Shown here: piece after piece, positions 22,672 to 31,175 of the stretch
Position numbering within the stretch: the first letter of the stretch is position 1
Layout: the number at the start of each line of letters is the position of its first letter
From: SG8-41 sp035649495
GTDB taxonomy: Bacteria > Pseudomonadota > Gammaproteobacteria > Burkholderiales > SG8-41
Direction: 5' to 3'
Assembly (NCBI GenBank): GCA_035649495.1
Contig: DASRJL010000224.1
Span: 1 to 64,000, forward strand
DNA length: 64,000 nucleotides
Notes under the pieces: model-generated
Seen by the model: the letters and a program-made list of their open reading frames with translations, nothing else
The model's database searches: none
Told to the model about the DNA's origin: nothing
Translations under genes and position numbers: made by a program

Positions 22672-23946
22672 GTGAATACGTCGGGGCTGGTTGCATGGTT
22701 CGGCAGGCGCGGCATCTATTACGGCTGGGTCATCGTCGCCGTGATGTTTGTCACGCTATTCATTTCCCTCGGGTTTCGCTTCGCTTTCGGCGTCTTCTAT
22801 TCCGCCATTCTCGACGAGACCGGCTGGCTGCGGGCGGAAACGGCGGGCATAGTTTCCGCCTCCATGATCGTCTACGCCTGCACGGCGGCGCTCTCCGGCT
22901 ACCTGTTCGACCGCCTGGGCGCGCGCGTGGTGTTTCCCGTCGGCGCGCTCTGCATGGGGGCGGGGCTGATGCTCTGCTCGACGAGCGAGTCCCTGGCCGG
23001 CTTGACCGTCTCCTACGGCATCCTGCTGGGGTTCAGCTACGCGGCGCTTGGATTCATTCCGCATATGGCCATCGTCCCCCGCTGGTTCGCCCGCCGGCGG
23101 GGGCTGGCTTCCGCAGCTTCCCTGGCCGGCGTGGGCCTGGGCTCCCTTGGCGTCGCGGCGCTCTCCGCGGAATTGATCCAGTACGTCGGGTGGCGGGAAA
23201 CGATGTGGTGGTTCGGCATCGCCGCGATGGTGGTGTTGATCCCCCTCAACATCCTGTTCCATCGCCACTCCGCCGAGCACATTGGCCTCACGCCCGATGG
23301 CCCGTCCGCGCAACCTGCCGCGCGGAGCGCGCCCGCCAGGACCGGCGCGACCGTCGGGGACGCGGTCCGCACCCCGGCCTTCTGGCTGCTGGCGCTCGCC
23401 GTCTCCATGACCGGCCTCTGCAACATGACCATCGTCGTGCATCAGACGCGGATGCTGGTGGATATCGGGTACAGCCTGCCATTGGCGTCGGTGATCTTCG
23501 GCATGATGGGTGTGACGCGCGCAGTCGGCGGCCTGATATGGGGACCGCTTTCCGACCGGATCGGCCGCTCGGCCTGCGTCGTCATCATCTGCAGCATCAG
23601 TCTCGTCGGACTGACGCTGCTGTGGCTGACGTCTCTTCTCCCGGCCGAGTCGTCTGCCCTGCGCATGGCCCTGCTCGCGGGCTACCTGCTGACGTTCGGC
23701 ATGGGCTTCAGCGCCATGGCCCCGGTCTACGCCTCCGCCGTCTCCGACAAGTTCGCGGGCAGGAACCTGGGCACGATCCTGGGGGTGCTCGACCTCGGCT
23801 TCGGCCTGGGCTCGGCGCTGGGCCCCTGGTGGGCGGGCTGGATGTTCGACCGCTACGGCAGCTACGACGCGGTCATCCTCGGGGTCGCGCTGGGCGTGGT
23901 GCTCACGGGCGTCGGGCTGGCGACTGCGACGCGGCGAGGGGACTAG
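22672..23946 (+). CDS. MFS transporter, monocarboxylate/oxalate-formate-like (424 aa)
   Basis: Twelve hydrophobic segments. The first is GRRGIYYGWVIVAVMFVTLFISL, the usual opening of the OFA/MCT-like group. An MFS loop (LFDRLGARVVF) lies between segments 2 and 3, and a second copy (LSDRIGRSACVV) lies after segment 8. It probably carries a monocarboxylate across the inner membrane with protons. The start is GTG at 22672, without a strong ribosome site. No adjacent enzyme defines the substrate. Confidence 0.87.
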   Translation: MNTSGLVAWFGRRGIYYGWVIVAVMFVTLFISLGFRFAFGVFYSAILDETGWLRAETAGIVSASMIVYACTAALSGYLFDRLGARVVFPVGALCMGAGLMLCSTSESLAGLTVSYGILLGFSYAALGFIPHMAIVPRWFARRRGLASAASLAGVGLGSLGVAALSAELIQYVGWRETMWWFGIAAMVVLIPLNILFHRHSAEHIGLTPDGPSAQPAARSAPARTGATVGDAVRTPAFWLLALAVSMTGLCNMTIVVHQTRMLVDIGYSLPLASVIFGMMGVTRAVGGLIWGPLSDRIGRSACVVIICSISLVGLTLLWLTSLLPAESSALRMALLAGYLLTFGMGFSAMAPVYASAVSDKFAGRNLGTILGVLDLGFGLGSALGPWWAGWMFDRYGSYDAVILGVALGVVLTGVGLATATRRGD

Positions 23947-23950
23947 AGCC

Positions 23951-23971
23951 GTCATGCGTCATGGGTCATGC
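23951..23971. repeat. Heptamer array, 3 units
   Basis: GTCATGC GTCATGG GTCATGC directly after the MFS stop codon. Confidence 0.85.
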
Positions 23972-24140
23972 GTGACAACCGCACAACTCGTCATCAGCGA
24001 AGTCGTCGGCACTGCGAAGCTCGTCGGCCTCTGAAACGATATCGGCAAGTATCCATGGTCATCGCGTCGGCCGATGCGCGCCACCGGGGGTCACATCCCC
24101 ACGATGAACCTGTGGGGCCCCTGTTCCGCCCCTCGGCGCG

Positions 24141-25049
24141 CTACCGCTCAGCTCGTTGCGGCTCTGGCATTGTCGCAAAAGCGCTGTCCGGCGCCTTGCC
24201 CGCGATGGTCGTGCGGTGCAGCTTGCGCTTGTATTTCGTCTTGTCGAACGTCGTCGCCCGGTGCAAGGTGCAGCGGTTGTCCCACATCACCGCGTCGCCG
24301 TCGCGCCAGTGGTGGCTGTAGACGAACTGCGGCTGAGTGACGAACACGGTCAGCTCGTCGAGCAGCCTGGCGCCTTCCGCCGGCGGCATCCCGACGATCT
24401 CCTGCGCGTGCGAGCCGACGTAGAGCGCCTTGCGGCCGTTGACCGGATTCGTCCGGATCAGCGGGTGCGTGACGACATGGCGCTTCTTGTCCTCCTCGTT
24501 GTAGCCTTTGTCGTTGTCCATGTCCCGATGCGTCATGCGGTGCAGGGCGGTCAGGCCTTCGAGCGCGGCCTTGCGCTCGGCGGGTAAGGCGTCGTAGGCC
24601 GCGCGCGCGCTCGCGAAATCGGTGTTGCCGCCGACCGGCGGCACGATGCGCGACGCCAGCAGCGAGGCGAGCGCCGCGACCGGCTTGAACGAGCTGTCGC
24701 TGTGCCAGGCCTCGTTGCGTTCGCGGTGGAGCATCGCCGGATGGTCGAGCGGCAGGAAATTCCCGTCCTTGCCGAGATTGGTCATGACCGAGATGTGCCC
24801 CGGATTCCAGTCGTTCCCGGGATGCGCGATCATCGTTTCGAGCTCGCCGAAGTTGCGGCTGAACGCGATCTGCGACGCGTCGTCGAAAGCCTGGTCGCGG
24901 TAGACGAGGATCTGGTGCTCGTTGAATGCCTCCCAGATCGTGCGGAAGTCTTCGCGCGATATGGGTTGAGTCAGATCGATGCCGGTCACCTCGCCGACGA
25001 AGAGCGGGTGCAGGCGCTTGATGGCGAGTCGCGTCGTGAGCGTATCCAT
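24141..25049 (-). CDS. TauD/TfdA-family 2-oxoglutarate dioxygenase (302 aa)
   Basis: The facial triad is His116 and Asp118 in EAWHSDSSF, with His263 in NRCTLHRATT. The 2OG-binding Arg is in the following KRKLHRTTIAG. Landmarks FVGEVTGIDLTQPI and NEHQILVYRDQ at the N-terminus place it near TfdA (2,4-D dioxygenase) and alkylsulfatase-type enzymes. It probably cleaves or hydroxylates a sulfonate, ether or similar compound. A second such gene, with similar N-terminal and WHSD motifs, is at 25811 on the same strand, but the region between them holds a Rid gene and a repeat. Confidence 0.88.
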   Translation of the reverse strand: MDTLTTRLAIKRLHPLFVGEVTGIDLTQPISREDFRTIWEAFNEHQILVYRDQAFDDASQIAFSRNFGELETMIAHPGNDWNPGHISVMTNLGKDGNFLPLDHPAMLHRERNEAWHSDSSFKPVAALASLLASRIVPPVGGNTDFASARAAYDALPAERKAALEGLTALHRMTHRDMDNDKGYNEEDKKRHVVTHPLIRTNPVNGRKALYVGSHAQEIVGMPPAEGARLLDELTVFVTQPQFVYSHHWRDGDAVMWDNRCTLHRATTFDKTKYKRKLHRTTIAGKAPDSAFATMPEPQRAER

Positions 25050-25078
25050 GGCTTCTCCGAAGTGTCGTCCGAGAATGG

Positions 25079-25360
25079 TTAGGTTATCTCACTCCCTTGC
25101 GGAAAGGCTAGGGTCGTGAGCACTGCGGCGACGGTATGCGCGGTCATGCGGGACCACTCACTCTCAGGGTCATCCCACGTCCTGATTCGACGCATCAAGT
25201 GTTGTGTATCACGTATTCCACGTTCCACGCGTTCTCCAACGTTGCTTGCGACGACGGAAATCGGTGACGTAGCGATGCTCCAAACTTGATGGCACGGATA
25301 GGGCGTCGGCAGACCCGGATGTGGATAATGCCAGACGCCGTCGGATACTTCGAAGCGCAA
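25079..25360 (-). CDS. Doubtful ORF over a degenerate repeat (93 aa)
   Basis: The 350 bases between the two surrounding genes hold this open frame and little else. The middle, about 25129-25300, is related to 30930-31105 in inverted orientation. In that other copy the same frame is broken by stops, and the frame that is open there is closed here. This argues that the repeat is not coding. The predicted protein has no recognisable domain. It is kept only as a possible small gene. Confidence 0.2.
   Translation of the reverse strand: MRFEVSDGVWHYPHPGLPTPYPCHQVWSIATSPISVVASNVGERVERGIRDTQHLMRRIRTWDDPESEWSRMTAHTVAAVLTTLAFPQGSEIT
25129..25300 (+). repeat. Degenerate repeat D, copy 1
   Basis: Shares GCATCAAGTGTTGTG (25192), ACGCGTTCTCCA (25227) and ACTTGATGGCAC (25284) with the complement of 30930-31105. 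The distances between these words, 35 and 92 bases, are identical in both copies. Confidence 0.75.
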
Positions 25361-25399
25361 TAGTTTCGTTGCCTCTCTCGCCCTAGACGCCCTAAACAG

Positions 25400-25795
25400 T
25401 TACTTGCTGAGATGGGCGATTGCTTCGATTTCGACCAGCGTTTCCGGGCCGGCGAGCGATCGCACTTCTACGAGGGTAGACGCCGGAAAATCACCGGTGA
25501 AGAACTCGCGGCGCGCGCGCCAGACCTCGGTGTTGTTCTTGATATTGACCATGAAGATGGTGATCTTCACGACATCATCGAGGCTGCCGCCGGCGCCTTC
25601 GCAGATCAGCTTGATCCGCGTGAAGATCTGCTTCGCCTGCTCGTACTCGTTCTCGCCCACCAGCGTCTTGCCTCCGTCGACCGGACGCGCCACCTGGCCG
25701 GAGACGAAGATGAGATCCCCCGCGCGTATGCAGTTCGACCACAGTCCCGGGCCTGCTTCAGCCACGGTGGGAATATTGACCCTGGTTCTGGGCAT
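25400..25795 (-). CDS. Rid-family protein lacking the RidA arginine (131 aa)
   Basis: Complete YjgF/Rid domain: GDLIFVSGQVARPVDGG, AKQIFTRIKLICEGAGGSLDDVVKITIF, then FPASTLVEVRSLAGPETLVEIEAIAHL. In RidA the equivalent of PASTLVEV carries the substrate-binding Arg; here a Ser stands there. It therefore belongs to a Rid subgroup whose activity is not the classical imine deaminase. It is 15 bases upstream of no gene on its strand but ends 350 bases from the TauD-like gene, and the next dioxygenase ends 15 bases before its start region. Confidence 0.85.
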   Translation of the reverse strand: MPRTRVNIPTVAEAGPGLWSNCIRAGDLIFVSGQVARPVDGGKTLVGENEYEQAKQIFTRIKLICEGAGGSLDDVVKITIFMVNIKNNTEVWRARREFFTGDFPASTLVEVRSLAGPETLVEIEAIAHLSK

Positions 25796-25810
25796 GGGGG
25801 CGGCTCCGGA

Positions 25811-26659
25811 TCAGGCGGGCGCGCTACCGCGCAGACAAGTCCGCTGCAGCACCCGCGGGAACCGCGCCGCGTCGAAGTTGGTGTTGGCGCGGTGGAGCAG
25901 GCAGCGGTTGTCCCACATCAGCAGGTCGCCCCGCGCCCACTTGTGGCGGTAGACGAAACGCTCCTGCACCGCGTGCTCGACGAGTTTCGCCAGACGGACG
26001 CGCCCGACCTCCTCCGGTTGCCCTTCGAAGTACGAGGCATGCTCGCCCATGAACAGCGCTTTGCGCCCGGATTCGGGGATCGTGCGGACGAGCGGATGCG
26101 TCATGGGCGGGGCGTCTGCGATTTCCTCGGGTGTGGCTTTGGCCCCCGCGCGCGCCCGGGAAATTTCCCAGCTATGCACGACACGGACGCCGTCGAGCTC
26201 CGCCTTCTCGGCCTCCGGCAGCGCCTCGTAAGCCGCGATCATATTGGCGAAGCACGTCTCTCCTCCATCCGGCGGCATCACCAGCGCGTGCAGTATCGTC
26301 GCCAGCGCGGGCTGGGGGCGGAACGACTTGTCGGAATGCCACAGGGTCGAGGCAACCTTGCCGCTGGGTTTTCCGTCGGCGCCGAGATTGGTGACAATGT
26401 GCACCAGTGGATGCACCGTGCCGCGGTTCATGGCCATGTGGCGCTCGAGCGTGCCGAATTGCTCGCTGAAGGCGATCTGCTGGTCGTGATCTAGCTGCTG
26501 ATCGCGGAAGCACAGCACGTGATACTGGACGAAGGCGTCGTAAACCGCGCGTTTCGTGCTCGGCGAGAACGGCTCGCGCAGATCCAGCCCGACGATCGAA
26601 GCGCCGAGGACGGGGGACAGCGGTTCGGCGGTGAAGTTACGTTCGAGGGTGAGGGACAT
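25811..26659 (-). CDS. TauD/TfdA-family 2-oxoglutarate dioxygenase (282 aa)
   Basis: The iron ligands His108 and Asp110 are in STLWHSDKSF, and the distal His is in NRCLLHRANT. SIVGLDLREPF and VLCFRDQQLDHDQQIAF match the N-terminal half of TfdA-like enzymes. GGGAG 6 bases upstream selects the ATG at 26659. It resembles the enzyme at 24141 (WHSD, NRCxLHRA, FANMIAAYEALP/FASARAAYDALP), so the two are related paralogues. It lies just upstream of the Rid gene, and the two may be co-transcribed. Confidence 0.88.
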   Translation of the reverse strand: MSLTLERNFTAEPLSPVLGASIVGLDLREPFSPSTKRAVYDAFVQYHVLCFRDQQLDHDQQIAFSEQFGTLERHMAMNRGTVHPLVHIVTNLGADGKPSGKVASTLWHSDKSFRPQPALATILHALVMPPDGGETCFANMIAAYEALPEAEKAELDGVRVVHSWEISRARAGAKATPEEIADAPPMTHPLVRTIPESGRKALFMGEHASYFEGQPEEVGRVRLAKLVEHAVQERFVYRHKWARGDLLMWDNRCLLHRANTNFDAARFPRVLQRTCLRGSAPA

Positions 26660-26703
26660 GGCGCGCTCCCGGGTCAGTTGAAGGGATTCTACTTCCAAGT
26701 CCC

Positions 26704-26771
26704 GTCATGCGTCATGGGTCAGGGGTCAGGCGTGTGAGAATCCGTCAGGGGTCAGGCGTCAGGGGTCAGGC
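26704..26771. repeat. Heptamer array between divergent genes
   Basis: GTCATGC GTCATGG GTCAGGG GTCAGGC, spacer GTGTGAGAATCC, then GTCAGGG GTCAGGC GTCAGGG GTCAGGC. It lies between the divergent starts at 26659 and 26825. Confidence 0.93.
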
Positions 26772-26824
26772 GTGATCGGCCGACCGATCCACTACAATTG
26801 GGTTCCAATAAGGAGGCGGAGTTC

Positions 26825-27787
26825 TTGAAAAAACTGATTGGCGGTTTTATCGCGTTCTGCGGACTCTGCATCGTGGACGCTCAAGCGCAGACCTATCCCG
26901 TCAAACCCGTGCGCGTGCTCCTTGGAACCGCGCCCGGCGGCACCGGCGACATATCGGCCCGGATGTTCACCCAAAAGATGGCCGAGAGCCTCGGGCAGCC
27001 CGTGGTCGTCGAGACCCGTCCCGGCGCGGGCGGGGCGATCGCGGACGAGGCCGTCGCACGATCGCAGCCGGACGGTCATACGCTGCTCTACGCGGCGGGT
27101 GCCATTACGACGCTGCCCGCGCTGCGCGCCAAGCTGCCGTACGATGTCGAGCGCGATTTCGCGCCGATCTCGCTCGCCGTGCTCACCGTGTTCACCCTCG
27201 CCGTGCACCCTTCGGTGCCGGTGCGCGACGCCCAGGGGCTGATCGCGCTTGCACGGACGCGGCCGGGTAAGCTCACGTTCGGCTCGCCCGGCATCGGCAG
27301 CTCGTCACATCTCGCGGGCGAGGCCTTCGTCATGATGGCCGGCGTGAAGATGCTGCACGTTCCGTACAAGGGGGCGACCGAGGCCATCGTCGGCGTCGTG
27401 GCGGGCGAGATCGACGTCGGCGTGCCGACCGTGACAGTCGCGCTGCCGCTGGTGAATCAGGGGAGGCTGAAGGTGCTCGCGGTCAGCACCTCGAAGCGTT
27501 CAGCGCTGATGCCGTCGGTGCCGACGCTCGACGAATCCGGCTTGAAGGGCTACCAGCGCGCCGGATGGAACGGATTCCTGGCGCCGGCGGGCGTGCCGCG
27601 GGAGATCATCACGCGGCTCAACACGCTGATCGTGAAGATCGCCAACACGCCTGAAATCAGGGAAGCCATGGTGAAGCAGGGCCTGGAGGTGCAGACCACC
27701 ACGCCGGAGGAGTTCGCGGCTTTCATCCGCCGCGAGCGCGCGCAGAATGCGCAGCTCGTGAAGTTCGCGGGCATCAAGATCGAGTAA
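26825..27787 (+). CDS. Bug/TctC-family periplasmic solute-binding protein (320 aa)
   Basis: The start is TTG at 26825 with a perfect AAGGAGG 9 bases upstream; translation would begin M-K-K-L. The signal peptide core IGGFIAFCGLCIV ends at AQAQ. The mature part has TYPVKPVRVLLGTAPGGTGDI, ETRPGAGGAIAD, VPYKGATEAIVGVVAGEID and the closing ...FAGIKIE. It is followed after 12 bases by a CMD-family gene, so the two form an operon. The ligand is unknown. Confidence 0.9.
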   Translation: MKKLIGGFIAFCGLCIVDAQAQTYPVKPVRVLLGTAPGGTGDISARMFTQKMAESLGQPVVVETRPGAGGAIADEAVARSQPDGHTLLYAAGAITTLPALRAKLPYDVERDFAPISLAVLTVFTLAVHPSVPVRDAQGLIALARTRPGKLTFGSPGIGSSSHLAGEAFVMMAGVKMLHVPYKGATEAIVGVVAGEIDVGVPTVTVALPLVNQGRLKVLAVSTSKRSALMPSVPTLDESGLKGYQRAGWNGFLAPAGVPREIITRLNTLIVKIANTPEIREAMVKQGLEVQTTTPEEFAAFIRRERAQNAQLVKFAGIKIE

Positions 27788-27799
27788 CGGAGAAGGAAC

Positions 27800-28357
27800 A
27801 TGGCAAGACGCGTGGAATACGCTCCCATCGACGAAGCCCGGCGCCTGGGGCGCGAGTTCGGTATCGGCGAAGCGCAGGCAAGTCGCAGCGCTTTTCGCAT
27901 GCTCGCGAACCATCCCGACCTCGTGAAGCATGTCTATGGTTTGCTGACGATGCTGTCGAGCCGCAACAAGCTCCCGACGCGGCTGCGCGAGCTCATCATC
28001 ATGCGTCTCGCGTGGCGGGCGGGCAGCGAGTACGCCTGGTTCCAGCATTACCGCATCGCGACGCAGGCCGGCGTCACTCCCGAGGAGATCGTTGCCGTTC
28101 GCGATTGGAGGAAATCGCATCTTTTCGACCTCGCGGAGCGGGCGGTACTTGCCGCCGCCGACGATACCTGCGAGCGAGGGAAGATTTCCGACGCGGTGTG
28201 GGCGGAATGCGCGCGGGAGCTCAAGGAACCCGCCGTGCTCGTGGAGATGGTCGTCGCCATCGGGAACTGGACGATGTTCGCGCAGCTGCTCAATTCGCTT
28301 GAAGTGGAGATCGAGGAAGGGGCCAAGCCCTGGCCGCCGGATGGCAAGGCGCCGTAA
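27800..28357 (+). CDS. Carboxymuconolactone decarboxylase-family protein (185 aa)
   Basis: AhpD/CMD-like all-helical fold. NKLPTRLRELIIMRLAWRAGSEYAWFQHYRIATQAGVTPEEI is the characteristic core, here with no C-x-x-C thiol pair, so peroxidase activity is unlikely. Relatives include decarboxylases and proteins of unknown role next to Bug genes. GGAGAAGG precedes the ATG, 12 bases after the Bug stop. It likely acts on the compound the Bug protein binds. Confidence 0.83.
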   Translation: MARRVEYAPIDEARRLGREFGIGEAQASRSAFRMLANHPDLVKHVYGLLTMLSSRNKLPTRLRELIIMRLAWRAGSEYAWFQHYRIATQAGVTPEEIVAVRDWRKSHLFDLAERAVLAAADDTCERGKISDAVWAECARELKEPAVLVEMVVAIGNWTMFAQLLNSLEVEIEEGAKPWPPDGKAP

Positions 28358-28361
28358 ATCC

Positions 28362-28429
28362 GTCAGGGGTCAGGCGTCAGGGGTCATGCGTGTGAGAATC
28401 CGTCAGGGGTCAGGCGTCAGGGGTCATGC
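28362..28429. repeat. Heptamer array made of two 40-bp units
   Basis: GTCAGGG GTCAGGC GTCAGGG GTCATGC plus spacer GTGTGAGAATCC forms a 40-base unit that is repeated once (28362 and 28402), without the final spacer. The identical second copy suggests recent duplication. Confidence 0.93.
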
Positions 28430-28469
28430 GTGAGACGTTATGTTTGCTCGAATTTTCAAGGGGAAGAAT

Positions 28470-28967
28470 ATGAACGAGCTTGAATCGATGGCCACCGCGG
28501 TGGGTGAAGCCCTCAAGGCGCGCGGCGAAACGGTGATCGTGGCCGAATCCGCCTGCGGCGGCCTGATCAGCGCCGCGCTGCTCGCCGTGCCCGGCGCCTC
28601 GGCCTACTACCGCGGCGGCCTGGTGCTGTACACCTACGAGGCGCGGAGCAAATTCCTGTCCAGGGACGGCAAGAATCCGCTCGAAGGCGCTCAGTCCGGC
28701 AGCGAGGACTACGCGGCGGCAATGGCGCGCGCGGCGCGCGCCACCCTGAATCCCACGTGGGCGATCGGTGAAGTCGGCACTGCCGGCCCCACCGGCAGCC
28801 GCTACGGCTACAGCCCCGGCCACGCCTGCGTCGCGGTGGACGGGCCGGTCGCGCGCGCGGTCACGATCGAGACCCGGCAGGCCGACCGCGAGACCAACAT
28901 GCGGGTGTTCGCGCGCGCGGCCCTCGATCTGCTCGCGGCCGCACTGCGCGAGGCCCCGCGCGCCTGA
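28470..28967 (+). CDS. CinA-family (nicotinamide-nucleotide amidase-like) protein (165 aa)
   Basis: The CinA C-terminal domain stands alone. TVIVAESACGGLISAALLAVPGASAYYRGGLVLYTYEA replaces the usual AESCTGG by AESACGG, with the Ser kept. GEVGTAGPTGSRYGYSPGHACVAV corresponds to the GIAGPxG segment. Classical members (PncC) deamidate NMN. The changed ESxxGG motif makes the exact reaction uncertain. AAGGGG precedes the ATG at 28470. Confidence 0.82.
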   Translation: MNELESMATAVGEALKARGETVIVAESACGGLISAALLAVPGASAYYRGGLVLYTYEARSKFLSRDGKNPLEGAQSGSEDYAAAMARAARATLNPTWAIGEVGTAGPTGSRYGYSPGHACVAVDGPVARAVTIETRQADRETNMRVFARAALDLLAAALREAPRA

Positions 28968-29059
28968 GGCGCGCCGAGGGGCGATGGGGGCGATAAACGG
29001 AGTCAGTGTAAGATTCGATTCGAACGCGCGGTGGCAGGATGCCACGAGAGGGGAAAGCT

Positions 29060-29488
29060 ATGTCGACGATCCCAGGCCTGGAGAGACCCGCTCCGGTTCC
29101 CAATGATTTGACCAAACCGTTCTGGAGCGCCTGTAACGAGCGCCGATTGGTCCTGCAGAACTGCACCGCCTGCCAGAGGCTGCACTATCCGCCCGCGCAA
29201 AAATGCGGCAAGTGCGGCTCTGCCGACAAGTTCGTGTGGAAAGAAGTAAAGGGCAGCGGACACATCGACGTGTACTTCGTGATACGCGACTCGCGCATCC
29301 GGGGATTCCGCTCGGCGCAGCCCATCAATTTTGCGGTGATCACCCTGGACGAGGACCCGGGCATCAACTTCCTGTCCAATCTTCCGGGCACCCCGCCGGG
29401 CGAAGTTCCCGTTGGAGCCCCCGTGGAGTTGATATTCGAGCAGACCAGTACCGGCCAGCTGCTCCCCGAATGGCGCGTGGTTACCTGA
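29060..29488 (+). CDS. Zinc-ribbon/OB-fold DUF35 protein, thiolase partner (142 aa)
   Basis: The rubredoxin-like zinc ribbon has Cys35, Cys38, Cys49 and Cys52, and is followed by an OB-fold (GHIDVYFVIRDS, INFAVITLDEDPG). DUF35 proteins bind acyl-CoA and form complexes with thiolase-like enzymes, as in the aldolase and HMG-CoA synthase-thiolase complexes. GAGGGG precedes the ATG at 29060. The thiolase-like gene begins 9 bases after the stop, confirming the usual pairing. Confidence 0.87.
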   Translation: MSTIPGLERPAPVPNDLTKPFWSACNERRLVLQNCTACQRLHYPPAQKCGKCGSADKFVWKEVKGSGHIDVYFVIRDSRIRGFRSAQPINFAVITLDEDPGINFLSNLPGTPPGEVPVGAPVELIFEQTSTGQLLPEWRVVT

Positions 29489-29497
29489 GGAGTTGAG

Positions 29498-30790
29498 ATG
29501 GCTGAGAAGAATTGGATGAGAGATCGCGAAGGGCTGGGGCTCTGGGAGCACCGGGGCAAGGTCGCCGTCGTAGGTTGGGGCCAGTCCCATATCGACCGGC
29601 GCTGGGATGGCGTGACTCTGGACAGGAGCTGCGGCGGGTTGACCAAGGAAGCCTGCCTGAAAGCGATCGCAGACGCGGGCCTGTCACTGGACGACATCGA
29701 TGGACTTATCACCAGCGAAGAAACCCGGGCGGAGCAGACCTGGGCGCCGCGGCCGTATTTCGCCGCTCCTTACGACACCGAGGACGGCCTGACGAAAACT
29801 TCAGCGGAATGGATACAGCGGGAGCTGGGACTCAAGAACGCAAAGTACTTGAAATCCGATGCCCCCTACATCGGCCCGATGATGGGCCTGGCCGCTCAGG
29901 CCGTCGGCGACGGTTTATGCAAGACCGCCCTCGTTTGGTATCCAATGGTGAACCTCGCGGGCCGCTACGGGCACAACAATCCCCAGAACAACCGTCAGGA
30001 AGCCCCGGGCCCCAACGCGTTCACCCTGCCGTGGGGTTATCAGAGCGGCGCGATGTTCAACAATCTCGTCGTCTTCCTGCAGTACTGCAAGAAATACGGC
30101 AAGTCCCATGAGGGTCTCGCGCCCCTCTGCTTGAACTTGCGCAGAAACGGCTTGAAGACCCCCTGGAGTTACTACGCGCTACACGAACCCCATCAGCTCA
30201 CTCGTGAGGAATACCTGAACGGACGGGTGATCGAGGAACCGCTGGTGGTCCACGATTGCGATCGGCCGGTCAATACGTGCGCGGCCTTCATCTTCACCAC
30301 TGCGGAGCGGGCCAGGCACCTCCGGCAGAAGCCGATCTACGTCCTCAACCATTGCCAGAACAACAACCGGGGCCGGAGCAGCATGGCTACCCTGGAGGAG
30401 CATCAGGCAGCGTGCGCCAGCATTGCGCGCAAGATGTGGGAGGGCTCGGGTCTGAGCGCCAAGGATGTCGACATCTTCAACCCCTACGATGGCTATCTCA
30501 CATTCACGCAGCAGTTCCTCGAGGGCTTCCAGTGGCACGGTGTGAAATGGGGTGAGGCTCACGACTTCTATGCCGACGATATCAGGGTCGAAGGTCCGCA
30601 TCCTTTCCTCTCCAGTGGCGGCAATAACGGCACGGGGCGTACCCGCTCCTGCCTGTTCTCGGACAGCCTCGAGCAGCTTCGTGGGACAGCGGGTGCGCGA
30701 CAAGTGACGGTGCGGGCTGAAACTGCCGTCGCCGGCTGCAATACGCCCGATAGCTGCGGCTTCATGATGTTCAGCAAGCACGCGAGCTAA
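29498..30790 (+). CDS. Thiolase-like protein (lipid-transfer/SCP2-thiolase type), 430 aa
   Basis: Non-classical thiolase fold: KVAVVGWGQSHIDRRWDG at the N-terminus, EACLKAIADAGLSLDDIDGLIT, and a His-containing NPYDGYLTFTQQFLEGF. A Gly-rich FLSSGGNNGTGRTRSC follows near the C-terminus. The usual active-site Cys region is not classical. Together with its DUF35 partner it probably carries out a retro-aldol or acyl-transfer step on a CoA ester. GAGGAG precedes the ATG. It ends a two-gene operon. Confidence 0.83.
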   Translation: MAEKNWMRDREGLGLWEHRGKVAVVGWGQSHIDRRWDGVTLDRSCGGLTKEACLKAIADAGLSLDDIDGLITSEETRAEQTWAPRPYFAAPYDTEDGLTKTSAEWIQRELGLKNAKYLKSDAPYIGPMMGLAAQAVGDGLCKTALVWYPMVNLAGRYGHNNPQNNRQEAPGPNAFTLPWGYQSGAMFNNLVVFLQYCKKYGKSHEGLAPLCLNLRRNGLKTPWSYYALHEPHQLTREEYLNGRVIEEPLVVHDCDRPVNTCAAFIFTTAERARHLRQKPIYVLNHCQNNNRGRSSMATLEEHQAACASIARKMWEGSGLSAKDVDIFNPYDGYLTFTQQFLEGFQWHGVKWGEAHDFYADDIRVEGPHPFLSSGGNNGTGRTRSCLFSDSLEQLRGTAGARQVTVRAETAVAGCNTPDSCGFMMFSKHAS

Positions 30791-31175
30791 TTCTTCAAGT
30801 TACTCGGGACTACGGAGTAGGCACCCGTGACGAACCTCAAGCGTCCGGTTAAGTCGCTAGAACCTATCTCATAAATGACCGTTCAAGACATCCGCGAGTC
30901 TCGGGACGACTTTCCAACTTCGGTGTCGCACGAAGTCAGTGCCATCAAGTTCAGGGTATCGGATGGTGACGATACGAGCGGTCGCCAGCAGGCGCTGGAG
31001 AACGCGTAGGACTTGGAATCCGGGATTCACAACACTTGATGCGCTGAATCGGGACGTGTGATGAATCACAGGACCCCGGTGTTTCCCGCGAGCGCTGGCA
31101 TACCATTGGTGTGGTCAACCCTGTCCCATTCATGGCGCGAAAGGTGTTTTCGAGATGGCTTCTAGTCTCCAGTCT
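30791..31175. other. 385-bp gene-free stretch with a degenerate repeat and short period-7 text
   Basis: No convincing gene. Repeat D copy 2 fills the centre (30930-31105). At the right end, TCTAGTC TCCAGTC TCTAGGT (31156-31176 or so) is again periodic at seven. The two short open frames on the minus strand overlap the repeat and look accidental. Confidence 0.6.
30930..31105 (-). repeat. Degenerate repeat D, copy 2
   Basis: The reverse complement is collinear with 25129-25300: shared words at 31028-31042, 30996-31007 and 30939-30950 keep the same 35- and 92-base offsets. Both reading frames that are open in one copy are interrupted in the other. Confidence 0.75.

Noticed and set aside
26793..26798. 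TACAAT as a promoter -10 box for the Bug gene at 26825
   Set aside because: No TTGACA-like sequence occurs 15-19 bases upstream; the match alone is too weak to call.
30869..31133. Two short minus-strand ORFs as small genes
   Set aside because: They overlap repeat D and are not open in its other copy; composition is not protein-like.
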